Of a DNA stretch of 44,946 bases, positions 31,728-39,451 are shown one piece after another (position 1 is the stretch's first letter; every line of letters starts with the position of its first letter). The position numbers and the translations under genes were made by a program. The notes beneath the pieces were generated by a model that did not search any database, was not told the origin of the DNA, and saw only the letters and a list, made by a program, of their open reading frames with translations. This DNA is from Leptolyngbya sp. PLA1 (lineage in GTDB: Bacteria > Planctomycetota > Phycisphaerae > Phycisphaerales > UBA1924), in NCBI GenBank assembly GCA_021405315.1, contig QWIH01000028.1, forward strand, positions 1-44,946, read 5' to 3'.

Positions 31728-33049
31728 GACGCACCCCCAGCCAGCGCGTCGTCAAGCGCCGACGCAAACCGCCACACGTCGTGGAACGACGAGTACAACG
31801 GCACCGGCGCCGCACGCACCACGTTCGGCTCCCTGAAGTCGCACACCACGCCCCGCGACTGGAGCGCCGCAAACGCCCGGCGCGCGTCACCCGGCAGCAC
31901 CAGCGACAACTGGCACCCCCTCTGAGATGCATCCCGGGGCGTCAGCACGCCCACCGCCGCTCCCGGCCTCCGGGCATTCCGTTCATCGATCAGCCGCTCC
32001 AGCAGCCCCGTCAGCCGCCGCGACTTCTCCCGCAGCGCCGGCATCGTCGCCCGGTCGAACAGCCCGAGGGACACCCGCAGCGGCGTCAGCGCGAAGATCG
32101 GCGGGTTCGAGAGCTGCCACGCGTCCGCGCTCTCCACGGGCCGAAACTCCGGCCCCATCCTGAACCGCTCCTTCGGGTCGTTGCCCCACCACCCCGCGAA
32201 ACGGGGCAGCCCCGCCCCCGCGTGGAGGTGCCTCTCGTGCACGAACGCTCCCGCGATGCTCCCGGGCCCGCTGTTGAGATACTTGTACGAGCACCACGCC
32301 GCGAAGTCCGGCCCGTCGTCGTGCAGCCTCAGGTCGATGTTCCCCGCCGCGTGCGCCAGGTCCCACCCCACCGCCATGCCCCGCTCGCGCGCAAACCGCG
32401 TGATCGCCGGCATGTCGAACAACTGCCCCGTCAGGTAGTTCACACCCCCCAGCATGACCAGCGCGGCGGAACTCCTCTCGCGGTCCAGCACCTCGAGCAC
32501 GTCCGACGTCCGCAGCGTCGCCTCCCCCTCGCGCGGCCTCAGCCTCAGCACCGCCCGCGACGCATCAAAGCCCGCACGCGACGCGTGAAACTCCGCCTGG
32601 CTCCGCACCGCGTACGAATCGCTCGGGAACGCCGTGTCCTCGATCACGATCCTGTAGCGCTCCCGCGTCGGCCGATAGAAACTCACCATCATCAGGTGCA
32701 GGTTCGTCGTCAGCGAGTTCATCGCCACGACCTCCCGAGGCAGGGCGCCCACCACCCGCGACAGCATCCCCCGCACCTCCTCGTGCGCGCTGAACCACGG
32801 GTGCCCCCCTTTGAAGTGCCCCTCCACCCCCAGCCTCGCCCAGTCCTCCAGCTCCGCCTCCATCGCGCCGCGGGTGCCCGTCGGCTGCAACCCCAGGGAG
32901 TTGCCCACCAGGTACACGCACTCCCCGTCGTCGGTGCCGCCAACGTCCTTCGCCCGTGGCACTCGAAACTCCGACCGCATGGCGCGCAGCTCATCCGCCG
33001 CGTCCATGCCCCGCGCCACCGCCTCCTGCTCGCTCAGCCACTGTTCCAT
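31724..33049 (-). CDS. kynU: Kynureninase
   Basis: A 441-residue fold-type I PLP enzyme that splits 3-hydroxykynurenine into 3-hydroxyanthranilate and alanine. The PLP lysine is in WCSYKYLNSGPGSIAGAFVH, and the family segments VGNSLGLQPTG, MNSLTTNLHLMMVSFYRPT, GVNYLTGQLFDM and GWDLAHAAGNI are all present. Length is typical. It follows the ACMS decarboxylase gene by 9 bp and its stop overlaps the kmo start. Confidence 0.97.
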   Translation of the reverse strand: MEQWLSEQEAVARGMDAADELRAMRSEFRVPRAKDVGGTDDGECVYLVGNSLGLQPTGTRGAMEAELEDWARLGVEGHFKGGHPWFSAHEEVRGMLSRVVGALPREVVAMNSLTTNLHLMMVSFYRPTRERYRIVIEDTAFPSDSYAVRSQAEFHASRAGFDASRAVLRLRPREGEATLRTSDVLEVLDRERSSAALVMLGGVNYLTGQLFDMPAITRFARERGMAVGWDLAHAAGNIDLRLHDDGPDFAAWCSYKYLNSGPGSIAGAFVHERHLHAGAGLPRFAGWWGNDPKERFRMGPEFRPVESADAWQLSNPPIFALTPLRVSLGLFDRATMPALREKSRRLTGLLERLIDERNARRPGAAVGVLTPRDASQRGCQLSLVLPGDARRAFAALQSRGVVCDFREPNVVRAAPVPLYSSFHDVWRFASALDDALAGGAS

Positions 33050-33058
33050 GTCGTTGCC

Positions 33059-34165
33059 CTACGCACCGCCCAGCCCAAGGCCCAGAAACTCCATCGCCGC
33101 GCCGCCGAGCACCGCCCGCGACGCCTCCTCGCCGATCTCCGCCGCCATCCCGCGCACCAGCGCCCCGGGCCGATCCTCTCCGAGCGGGAACGGATAGTCA
33201 CTCCCCAGCGCCACCCGCGACGCCCCGAACAACCCTAGCAGCGCCCGCAGCGCCCCCGCGTCATGCACCAGCGAATCCACCCACATCGCCGCCGGCCTGC
33301 CCGCCCTCGCCAGGTATTCGCCCGGCGCACGCGCCGCTTCCGGAAACAAGTCCCGCCGGCACTCAAACCCGTGCGCGATCCGCCCCAGCGTCCCCGGGAA
33401 GCTCCCGCCCCCGTGCGCAAAGCACAGCCGCAGCCGGGGCATCGCATCCAGCACGCCCCCGAACAGCACCGACATCATCGCCACCGTCGTCTCCGTCGGC
33501 ATCCCCACCAGCCACGGCATCCAGTACCGCGCCATCCGGTCGACCGCCACACCGCCCGACACGCCCCCCGCCATGCCATACCGCAGCATGTCCCACGGGT
33601 GCACGAACACGCACGCGCCCAATCGCTCGCACTCCCGCAGCACATCCCTCACCCCCGGCGCGTCCAGGTTCTCCCCGTTCACGTTCGTCCCGATCTGAAT
33701 CCCCGCGAGCCCCAGTTCTCCCACACACCGCTCCACCTCGCGGCAGGCCAGCCCCGGGTCCTGCATCGGCACCGTCCCGAGCCCCTCAAACCGCCGAACG
33801 CCACCCGCCGTCACCGGCGATGACCCGCACACCCCCGCGATGTGATCGTTCAGCAGCCGGGCAAGGTCCAGCGCGTCCGCGCCCTTCGCCCAATACGAGA
33901 ACATCACGGGCACCGTCGACAAAACCTGCACATCCACCCCCGCCGCATCCATCTCCCCCAGCCTCACCGCCGCGTCCCAGCAGTTCGCGCCGATCTCGCG
34001 GAACGACTCCTTGCCCCCGCCCGCGAGCGACCTCACCATCCGCGCGCATCCGCACCTCTCGCCCGTCAGGTGCTCCAGCGAGATCCACCCCGCGTACCCG
34101 CTCCGCGCCGTCCAGTCCGGCCACTCCCGCGGCAGAATGTGCGTGTGCAGGTCGATCGTCAGCAT
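33059..34165 (-). CDS. 2-amino-3-carboxymuconate-6-semialdehyde decarboxylase
   Basis: The 368-residue amidohydrolase matches ACMSD (NbaD), which decarboxylates aminocarboxymuconate semialdehyde and diverts it from quinolinate. The metal site has DLHTHILP (His7, His9), then [13 protein letters not shown] and the Asp in [25 protein letters not shown] is a typical family block. The start codon ATG 34165 overlaps the end of the upstream zinc-ribbon gene by 7 nt, so the two are translationally coupled. Confidence 0.93.
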   Translation of the reverse strand: MLTIDLHTHILPREWPDWTARSGYAGWISLEHLTGERCGCARMVRSLAGGGKESFREIGANCWDAAVRLGEMDAAGVDVQVLSTVPVMFSYWAKGADALDLARLLNDHIAGVCGSSPVTAGGVRRFEGLGTVPMQDPGLACREVERCVGELGLAGIQIGTNVNGENLDAPGVRDVLRECERLGACVFVHPWDMLRYGMAGGVSGGVAVDRMARYWMPWLVGMPTETTVAMMSVLFGGVLDAMPRLRLCFAHGGGSFPGTLGRIAHGFECRRDLFPEAARAPGEYLARAGRPAAMWVDSLVHDAGALRALLGLFGASRVALGSDYPFPLGEDRPGALVRGMAAEIGEEASRAVLGGAAMEFLGLGLGGA

Positions 34166-34674
34166 CGCGCCTCTTTCGCCTCTTCACCCGCCCCGCACTC
34201 CGGGCACGCCGCGCCCCCCGTCAGCCCCGACCGAGAATACCCGCACGACGGGCACTCACCCGAGACGCGGCGACGCCCGAGCGCCGCCCCAGCCCCCACG
34301 AGCAGCGCCCCCCCCGCCGCCATCCACCACATCGGCACCCACAGCACGCGCGCCCCGGTCGCGACGGTACCCACCGTCATCGTCACGGTGCTGCTGCTGG
34401 GAGCCCATCGACGATCCGGCGCCACGACAAACCTGGCGGTGCCGGCCTGCCACTGGGGCCACCCCCTCGATGCGCGGTCCACACTCGCGCACCGAACCGC
34501 CGCGTCCCCCCACCCGCACGCCAGCATGCCCCCAACGCTCGCCACTCCCACCGGCCCTACCGAGCCGCCCAGTGGCCACACCAGCCCCTGCACCCAGGCC
34601 GCCCCCGAAACCGCCACCACCGCCCACCCTGCCCGGGCAAGCCAGCGGCCCGATCGTGTCCGCCCCCCACTCAC
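34159..34674 (-). CDS. Two-TM membrane protein with C-terminal zinc ribbon, inside the kynurenine operon
   Basis: The 171-residue product starts with GTG 34674, overlapping the dioxygenase stop (GTGA), and ends 7 nt inside the ACMSD gene. It has a first TM at about residues 13-35 ([20 protein letters not shown]), an extracytoplasmic or lumenal stretch of about 70 residues with little resemblance to anything known, a second TM at about 112-133 ([18 protein letters not shown]) and a zinc ribbon, CPSCGY...CPECG. The ribbon form is widespread in planctomycete membrane proteins. Function is unknown; it is not part of any described kynurenine pathway. The open frame further upstream is a shadow of the dioxygenase. 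Confidence 0.75.
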   Translation of the reverse strand: MSGGRTRSGRWLARAGWAVVAVSGAAWVQGLVWPLGGSVGPVGVASVGGMLACGWGDAAVRCASVDRASRGWPQWQAGTARFVVAPDRRWAPSSSTVTMTVGTVATGARVLWVPMWWMAAGGALLVGAGAALGRRRVSGECPSCGYSRSGLTGGAACPECGAGEEAKEARC

Positions 34675-35381
34675 CGCCTCGATCCCGCGCGCTTCGCCAC
34701 GCCGCCGCGGCTCTTCGCCCCCGCCGCCGTCCGCCCGGACGCCTTCTTCCTCGCAGACCGCGCCGTCGTGGCGCTCCTCTTCCCTCCCGCCTTCTTCACC
34801 CCGCCCGGCTTCACCTTCCCGCCCCGGATCTCGATCGTCCCCGCCCGCTCGATCACGTGCCCGCACCCCTTGCACGTCCGCCGCTCCGCGGGGCCATCCC
34901 AGAAGTCATTCATCACCACCGCCAGGTCTTCGTCGATCTTCTTCAGCACGAACCGCGCATCATGCACCAGCGTGTCGCACTTCGGGCAATACCACTGCAG
35001 CCCGTCCTTCTGCGGCTGTCCCTCCGCGTCCACACCCCGCGGAAACTCGATGATCAGCCCCACCGTGTTCGCCGGCCTCTGGGGCCGGTGAGGCACCCAC
35101 CGGGGCAGCAGGAACATCTCTCCCTCTCGGATCACCTGGTCGTACGGCTTCGACCCGTCCAGCGGCCTCAGCCTCACCGCAACGTCCCCCTTCAACTGGT
35201 AGAACAACTCCTCCGTCGGATTCACGTGGAAGTCATTCCGTGTGTTCGGCCCACCGCTCACAAACACGATCGCGTCCGGGCTCTCCACATACAACTGCTT
35301 GTTCGACACCGGCGGCTTCAACGACCCGGCGTGCTTCTTGATCCACTTCCACAGGTGCAGCGGGGGAGTGATGGTGCTCAT
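34671..35381 (-). CDS. 3-hydroxyanthranilate 3,4-dioxygenase with basic C-terminal tail
   Basis: The cupin dioxygenase (NbaC/HAO) opens the ring of 3-hydroxyanthranilate. Fe(II) ligands are His52 and Glu58 in FHVNPTEELFYQLKGDV and His98 in PRWVPHRP. A bacterial-type rubredoxin-like iron site is formed by CPKC (132-135) and CKGC (170-173). Residues about 187-236 form an extra tail with about 17 Lys/Arg and no acidic residue, resembling histone H1-like tails; the usual enzyme ends near residue 180. ATG 35381 is the start; a TTG two codons upstream is less likely. It is the first gene of the leftward operon, 92 bp after rpmB, with an rpmB terminator between. Confidence 0.92.
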   Translation of the reverse strand: MSTITPPLHLWKWIKKHAGSLKPPVSNKQLYVESPDAIVFVSGGPNTRNDFHVNPTEELFYQLKGDVAVRLRPLDGSKPYDQVIREGEMFLLPRWVPHRPQRPANTVGLIIEFPRGVDAEGQPQKDGLQWYCPKCDTLVHDARFVLKKIDEDLAVVMNDFWDGPAERRTCKGCGHVIERAGTIEIRGGKVKPGGVKKAGGKRSATTARSARKKASGRTAAGAKSRGGVAKRAGSRR

Positions 35382-35419
35382 GCCCAAAGTCTACCGCACG
35401 CTCCCGAAAGCCGCGCGGC

Positions 35420-35444
35420 AAAAACCCCGCGGGAGGCCGCGGGG
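35420..35444 (-). terminator. Rho-independent terminator of rpmB
   Basis: On the minus strand CCCCGCGG pairs with CCGCGGGG around a 4-nt loop, followed by TTTTT. It lies about 30 bp after the rpmB stop and only about 39 bp before the start codon of the 3-hydroxyanthranilate dioxygenase. Confidence 0.85.
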
Positions 35445-35473
35445 TCTGTTCGTTCTCTCTTGCTCAACCCGGA

Positions 35474-35749
35474 TTAGTTCGCCGCGGCCTTCTGCTGACG
35501 CGTGTACCCGTACTTCCGCTTCAGAGGCTTCACCACCAGCCCCTGCTTGATCGCCTTCGCCGACGCGCGAACCCGCGTCGCCGAGCCATCGATCACCGCC
35601 GTCACGCTCTGAAGGTTCGGCTTGAACGTCCGACGCGTGATCCCCGTCGGCTTCAGACCGAAGCCGCCCTTGGCCACCGCCTGACCACGCCAGGTCCGCT
35701 TCATCCCGCGGCCAGTCTTCTTACCCGTGAAATAGCACGTCGCGCCCAT
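35474..35749 (-). CDS. rpmB: 50S ribosomal protein bL28
   Basis: This 91-residue protein matches bL28: CYFTGKKTGRGMKRTWRGQA near the N-terminus (family MA..C..TGK....GN.VSHS form, here altered), then RRTFKPNLQSVTA and VRASAKAIKQGLVVKPLKR. It is part of the large subunit near the E site. AGAGGT lies upstream of ATG 35749. It is monocistronic, with its own likely promoter and a strong terminator. Confidence 0.93.
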   Translation of the reverse strand: MGATCYFTGKKTGRGMKRTWRGQAVAKGGFGLKPTGITRRTFKPNLQSVTAVIDGSATRVRASAKAIKQGLVVKPLKRKYGYTRQQKAAAN

Positions 35750-35776
35750 GGAAATACCTCTGCTTGAAGGGGGAGA

Positions 35777-35804
35777 AGCATAGCCGCCCCGCCCCCGGAA
35801 GCAA
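35777..35804 (-). promoter_or_regulatory. Candidate rpmB promoter
   Basis: On the minus strand TTGCTT and TATGCT are 16 bp apart, about 30 bp upstream of the rpmB ATG. The -10 matches 4 of 6 consensus bases and the -35 matches 3. The surrounding DNA is otherwise GC-rich. Confidence 0.45.
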
Positions 35805-35847
35805 GCCCCACACTCCCACCACCAACCGTTCCCCTAGCAAGGCACGC

Positions 35848-36309
35848 TCACGGGGTCGCCTCCTTGCGGCAGCACGCGCACCCCATCACCAGCCCCCCGA
35901 TCAGAACCCCCGCAGCACCCAGGATCGGATTCGAGATCGCCACCCACGTCGGCTCCCGACCCACCTCCATCATCTCCGCCAGCGTCATCCCCGCCGGCCT
36001 CGGATCCGCCGGATACGGCTTCTGCAGCGTGAAATACGCCGTCAGCAACCCCAACACCAGCACCACACCCGCCAGCGCCATCACCGGCCCCCGCCCTCGC
36101 GCCATCTTCGCGCACAGCCAACCCCCCAACAGCCCCGACACCACCGTGATCGACGGCGCCGCGATCGAGATCAGCATCGTGCCCTTGAAGCTGCCCGGCT
36201 GCAGCAGGCGATCCGGCCCCAGCCCGAACCACATCCCCGCGAACGCCCCCATCACCACCACCGTCATGACCACATACGCCACCACCACCGCCACGATGGA
36301 TCTGACCAT
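35848..36309 (-). CDS. Small polytopic membrane protein of unknown function
   Basis: A 153-residue protein with four hydrophobic segments: the N-terminal VAVVVAYVVMTVVVMGAFAG, SITVVSGLLGGWLCAKMA, PVMALAGVVLVLGLLTAYF, and the C-terminal GAAGVLIGGLVMGCACC. The middle loop contains PADPRPAGMTLAEMM. No family is recognised with confidence. GGGAGG precedes the ATG at 36309. It lies between asnS and rpmB, on the same strand, without overlap to either. Confidence 0.75.
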   Translation of the reverse strand: MVRSIVAVVVAYVVMTVVVMGAFAGMWFGLGPDRLLQPGSFKGTMLISIAAPSITVVSGLLGGWLCAKMARGRGPVMALAGVVLVLGLLTAYFTLQKPYPADPRPAGMTLAEMMEVGREPTWVAISNPILGAAGVLIGGLVMGCACCRKEATP

Positions 36310-36412
36310 GGAGGCCTCCCTTGCCGCACGCCCTCCGCGGGAACCGACGGCAACCCCAGTCTACTTGGCCCTTCCGATGCACGCTCGGACGCCCCGTCGC
36401 GGCAGGTCAAAC

Positions 36413-37861
36413 CTAGAACTCCGCGCTCTTGGGGGTCCGCGGGAACGGGATCACGTCGCGCACGTTCTGCATCCCGGTGATGAACATCATCGCACGCTCA
36501 AAGCCCAGCCCGAACCCCGCGTGCGGAACCGTGCCGAACCGTCTCAGGTCCCGGTACCACCAATACTCCTTCTTGGGCAGGCCCATCTCATCGAGCCGCC
36601 GGTCCAGCACCTCCAGCCGCTCCTCCCGCTGGCTCCCGCCGATGATCTCGCCCACCCCCGGCACCAGCACGTCCATCGCCGCCACCGTGTCCCCGGGGGC
36701 GCCGTCCGTCCCCGGGTCGTTCAGCCGCATGTAGAACGCCTTGATCTGCTTCGGGTAGTTCATGAGGATCACCGGCTGCTTGAAGTGCTCCTCGGTCAGG
36801 TACCGCTCGTGCTCGCTCTGCAGGTCCGTCCCCCACTTCACCGGATACTCGAACTTCTTCCCCTTCGCGATCGCCCCTTCCAGCACCCGGATCGCCTCCG
36901 TGTAGGGCAGCCGCCTGAACGGCGCCTCCAGCACGTGCTTGAGCCGCGCCAGCAGCCCCTTCTCGATCCTCTCGTCGAAGAACTTCATGTCGTCCGCACG
37001 CTCGCTCAAAACCGCGCTGATCAGATACTTGATGAAGTCCTCCGCGAGCTGCGCATCCTCCGCCAGCGTCGCAAAGGCGATCTCCGGCTCGATCATCCAG
37101 AACTCCGCCAGGTGGCGGCTCGTGTTGCTGTTCTCCGCCCGGAACGTCGGCCCGAACGTGTACACGTTCGTCAGCGCGCAGCAGTACGTCTCGACGTTGA
37201 GCTGCCCGGACACCGTCAGGTGCGCCTCCTTGCCGAAGAAGTCCTGCGAGAAGTCCACCGGCGCGCCCGGCGGGGCCTCCTTGGCCCCCTCGGGCTTCAC
37301 GCGGGGCGGGTTCGCCGCGTCCAGCGTGCTCACCCGGAACATCTGCCCCGCCCCCTCGCAGTCGCTCGCCGTCACGATGGGCGTGTGCACCCACACGAAC
37401 CCGCGCTCGTGAAAGAACCGATGAATCGCCATGCTCAGCGTGTGACGCACGCGGGCCACCGCCCCGAACGTGTTCGTCCGCACCCGCAGGTGGGCCTGCT
37501 CGCGCAGAAACTCGAAGCTGTGGGGCTTGGGCTGGATCGGATAATGATCCGGGTCCTCCACCCAGCCCAGCACCTTCACCTCGCGCGCCGCGATCTCGTT
37601 GCCGCCCTTGGGGTTCTGCACGATCGACCCCGTCGCCTCCACCGCGCAGTGCGTCGTGATCTTCGTCACCTCGGTCGCGTAGTTCGGAAGGTCACCCTTC
37701 GCCACCACCTGGATGGGGTCGAAGCAGCTCCCGTCGTGCACGTGCACGAACGACAACCCCCCCTCGGCCTTGCTGTCACGCCTCGTCCGAACCCAGCCCC
37801 GGATCGTCACCTCCGACCCCACCGGCGCCTTCATCGCTTCCGCCACTCGCAGCCAGGCCAT
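36413..37861 (-). CDS. asnS: Asparaginyl-tRNA synthetase
   Basis: The 482-residue class IIb synthetase charges tRNA-Asn with asparagine. It has the N-terminal OB-fold ([18 protein letters not shown]), motif 2 region [20 protein letters not shown] and motif 3 [15 protein letters not shown]. The sequence AEFWMIEPE separates it from aspartyl-tRNA synthetase. The start ATG 37861 has GGAGG 7 nt upstream; the open frame extends to 37954 but without a ribosome site. With asnB it gives a complete direct route to Asn-tRNA. Confidence 0.96.
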   Translation of the reverse strand: MAWLRVAEAMKAPVGSEVTIRGWVRTRRDSKAEGGLSFVHVHDGSCFDPIQVVAKGDLPNYATEVTKITTHCAVEATGSIVQNPKGGNEIAAREVKVLGWVEDPDHYPIQPKPHSFEFLREQAHLRVRTNTFGAVARVRHTLSMAIHRFFHERGFVWVHTPIVTASDCEGAGQMFRVSTLDAANPPRVKPEGAKEAPPGAPVDFSQDFFGKEAHLTVSGQLNVETYCCALTNVYTFGPTFRAENSNTSRHLAEFWMIEPEIAFATLAEDAQLAEDFIKYLISAVLSERADDMKFFDERIEKGLLARLKHVLEAPFRRLPYTEAIRVLEGAIAKGKKFEYPVKWGTDLQSEHERYLTEEHFKQPVILMNYPKQIKAFYMRLNDPGTDGAPGDTVAAMDVLVPGVGEIIGGSQREERLEVLDRRLDEMGLPKKEYWWYRDLRRFGTVPHAGFGLGFERAMMFITGMQNVRDVIPFPRTPKSAEF

Positions 37862-37952
37862 GACGAGTCCTCCGTCTTCCACCCCCGCGGCCCGGGTCCG
37901 CCCGGCCCCGCGAGGGGCCAGCACTTTAGCGCTGCACACGCCCGCACACCCC

Positions 37953-37992
37953 AAAAAGGACGACGGGCGAGCGCCCTCCGCGCCCGCCCGTC
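37953..37992 (-). terminator. Rho-independent terminator after the secreted protein at 38015
   Basis: On the minus strand GACGGGCG (37992-37985) pairs with CGCCCGTC (37969-37962), and a U-tract of five follows at 37957-37953. It lies about 22 bp after the stop codon. Confidence 0.75.
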
Positions 37993-38014
37993 AGTCGTTC
38001 CGTGATCGAAATCC

Positions 38015-38791
38015 TCAGGCCCGGCGGCGACGCGCCATCACCAGCCCGCCGAGGCCCAGCAGCGCCACCGCGCCGGGCGCGGGAGTCGCCGTGAAGCCGA
38101 AGTCATCGATGCCCAGCATCGCGTCGTTCCCGATGTCGTTGAAATCGCTCCAGCGGATGAAGAGCGAATCGCCCGCCTGCCAGTTCAGACCGCTGATCGT
38201 GTAGCTCACCAGCGCCGTCGAGGGCGGGTTCAGGGCGCCGTTGGTCGTGACGGACGGATCGCCCACGACGTTCAGGTTGGCCTCGGCAGTCAGGGACCCG
38301 TCGCTCAGGAAGTTCGTCGCGGTCGCCGAGCCGCCCGAGAACCCGTACGCAAAGGTCAGCACGTTCTGGGTCGAGGTGGACGAACGCCACTGCTCCCTCG
38401 TAAACGTAATGGTCACGTCCGTCAGCACGCCGCCCGTGCCGTTCACCAGGTCCACGCCGAACGCGAAGGCGTTCGTGCCCGACGCAAGGGCGCCCAGCGC
38501 CCGCTCGCCGTTGCCGGCCAGGCCCATCGAGAACATCGCGCCCGAGTTGCTCGTGCCGTCGTTCGCCACGAAGTTCGTCGCCGAGGTGCCCGAGCCCGCG
38601 ATCTTCGCGCCCGACCACGCCGTCAGCCCAGGAATCGCCGCCTGCACGCCGACCGTCGCCGAGAACACGCCCGTCACGTTCGCTGTGGGAAGCGTGTCGA
38701 AGTTCTCGCTGATCGTCCCGCCGCTGTACACGATCGTCGCCATCGCGGGGGCGCACACGCCGACCGCCAACAGAAGTCCCATCGCTCTCAT
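38015..38791 (-). CDS. Secreted protein with PEP-CTERM-like sorting tail
   Basis: A 258-residue secreted protein. The signal peptide (MRAMGLLLAVGVCAPAMA) is followed by a beta-rich domain with ENFDTLP near its start, a common opening of secreted sandwich domains, and a Ser/Asn/Thr-rich middle. It ends TPAPGAVALLGLGGLVMARR plus RRA, the same P-x-P-G-A / TM / Arg cluster tail as the protein at 24574-25167. GAGGAG sits 7 nt before ATG 38791. A rho-independent terminator follows the gene. It is likely anchored or processed at the envelope by an exosortase; that step is inferred from the tail. Confidence 0.8.
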   Translation of the reverse strand: MRAMGLLLAVGVCAPAMATIVYSGGTISENFDTLPTANVTGVFSATVGVQAAIPGLTAWSGAKIAGSGTSATNFVANDGTSNSGAMFSMGLAGNGERALGALASGTNAFAFGVDLVNGTGGVLTDVTITFTREQWRSSTSTQNVLTFAYGFSGGSATATNFLSDGSLTAEANLNVVGDPSVTTNGALNPPSTALVSYTISGLNWQAGDSLFIRWSDFNDIGNDAMLGIDDFGFTATPAPGAVALLGLGGLVMARRRRA

Positions 38792-39118
38792 GTCTTGCTC
38801 CTCGCTTCTTTTTCAGGCCCCCAGCCGCGGCGGGGTACTCACCCGCAACAACCGAAAGCCACACCCTCCACGCCTCCTGGCGCTCGGGGCTCTCGTCCTG
38901 CATGGCGGGGGTGTCTCTCTCAATCTCCCGCTCCCTGATACTACCCGAGACGCGCCTCCCCCGGCAACCTCCCCTCCCGCCAGAACCCCGGTTCCTGCCG
39001 AATCTTCGTCAGACCTGAATCCGACGCGCCAGGGCACCCACGCACGCCTCGTTGAAACTCAGTCTCAACAAGACTAGCCTTTGTACGGCCTCATACAGGA
39101 CGTGACAATCCGCATTCC
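38792..39118. other. Intergenic region between divergent secreted-protein gene and feo operon
   Basis: No gene is supported. It holds the ribosome site of the leftward gene, a weak leftward promoter candidate (TTGCCG at 38967-38962, TAGTAT at 38943-38938, 18-bp spacing), and a Fur-like palindrome near feoA, listed separately. Confidence 0.5.
39051..39069 (+). promoter_or_regulatory. Fur-box-like operator upstream of feoA
   Basis: GTTGAAACT-C-AGTCTCAAC is a 19-bp palindrome with one mismatched pair. Its core TGAAACTCAGTCTCA aligns to the classical 7-1-7 Fur motif TGAGAATNATTCTCA at about 11 of 14 defined positions. It is 49 bp before the feoA ATG. A TTGAAA/TAGCCT pair (17 bp apart) overlaps it, so bound repressor would block transcription. 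This fits iron-repressed feo expression but is unproven. Confidence 0.6.
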
Positions 39119-39451
39119 ATGATGTCCGCCCCATCCCAACCCTCGCCCAACGCTCCCGCGGACACGACGCCCCCTCGGGGTGTCCCCCTGAGTTCGCTCT
39201 CGGCCGGCCAAGTCGCGGACGTCTGCGAGACCTGCATGGACCCTCGCGACACCGCGATGCTCCGCGCCATGGGCCTCGCCCCCGCGGCCACCATCCGGCT
39301 CTGCCGTCAGGGCGAGCCCTGCATCCTCGAAGTCCTCCTCAGCGAACCCCCGGCCGCCGGCGACGGCTTGTGCGCCCGCGCCGACTGCCGCTGTCGCATC
39401 GGTCTCACCCGCTACCTCGCCCAGCGCGTCAAGGTCATCCGGGTGCGATGA
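39119..39451 (+). CDS. feoA: FeoA-like protein, cysteine-rich
   Basis: The 110-residue protein has the SH3-like FeoA fold: VPLSSLSAGQVADV, then AMLRAMGLAPAATIRL and the final RYLAQRVKVIRV. FeoA supports FeoB-mediated ferrous iron uptake. It has a 20-residue Pro-rich N-terminal extension and seven cysteines (36, 39, 62, 68, 85, 90, 92), including a CETC pair and CARADCRC; E. coli FeoA has far fewer. Start: ATG 39119 or the adjacent 39122. The stop overlaps the feoB start (ATGA). Confidence 0.88.
   Translation: MMSAPSQPSPNAPADTTPPRGVPLSSLSAGQVADVCETCMDPRDTAMLRAMGLAPAATIRLCRQGEPCILEVLLSEPPAAGDGLCARADCRCRIGLTRYLAQRVKVIRVR

Noticed and set aside
32956..35091. 711-residue rightward open frame over kynureninase, ACMSD and dioxygenase
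   Set aside because: Almost pure Pro/Ala/Ser/Arg low complexity, antisense to several strongly supported enzymes.
35864..38005. 713-residue rightward open frame over asnS
   Set aside because: Arg/His/Pro-rich antisense shadow; asnS on the minus strand has clear motifs and a ribosome binding site.
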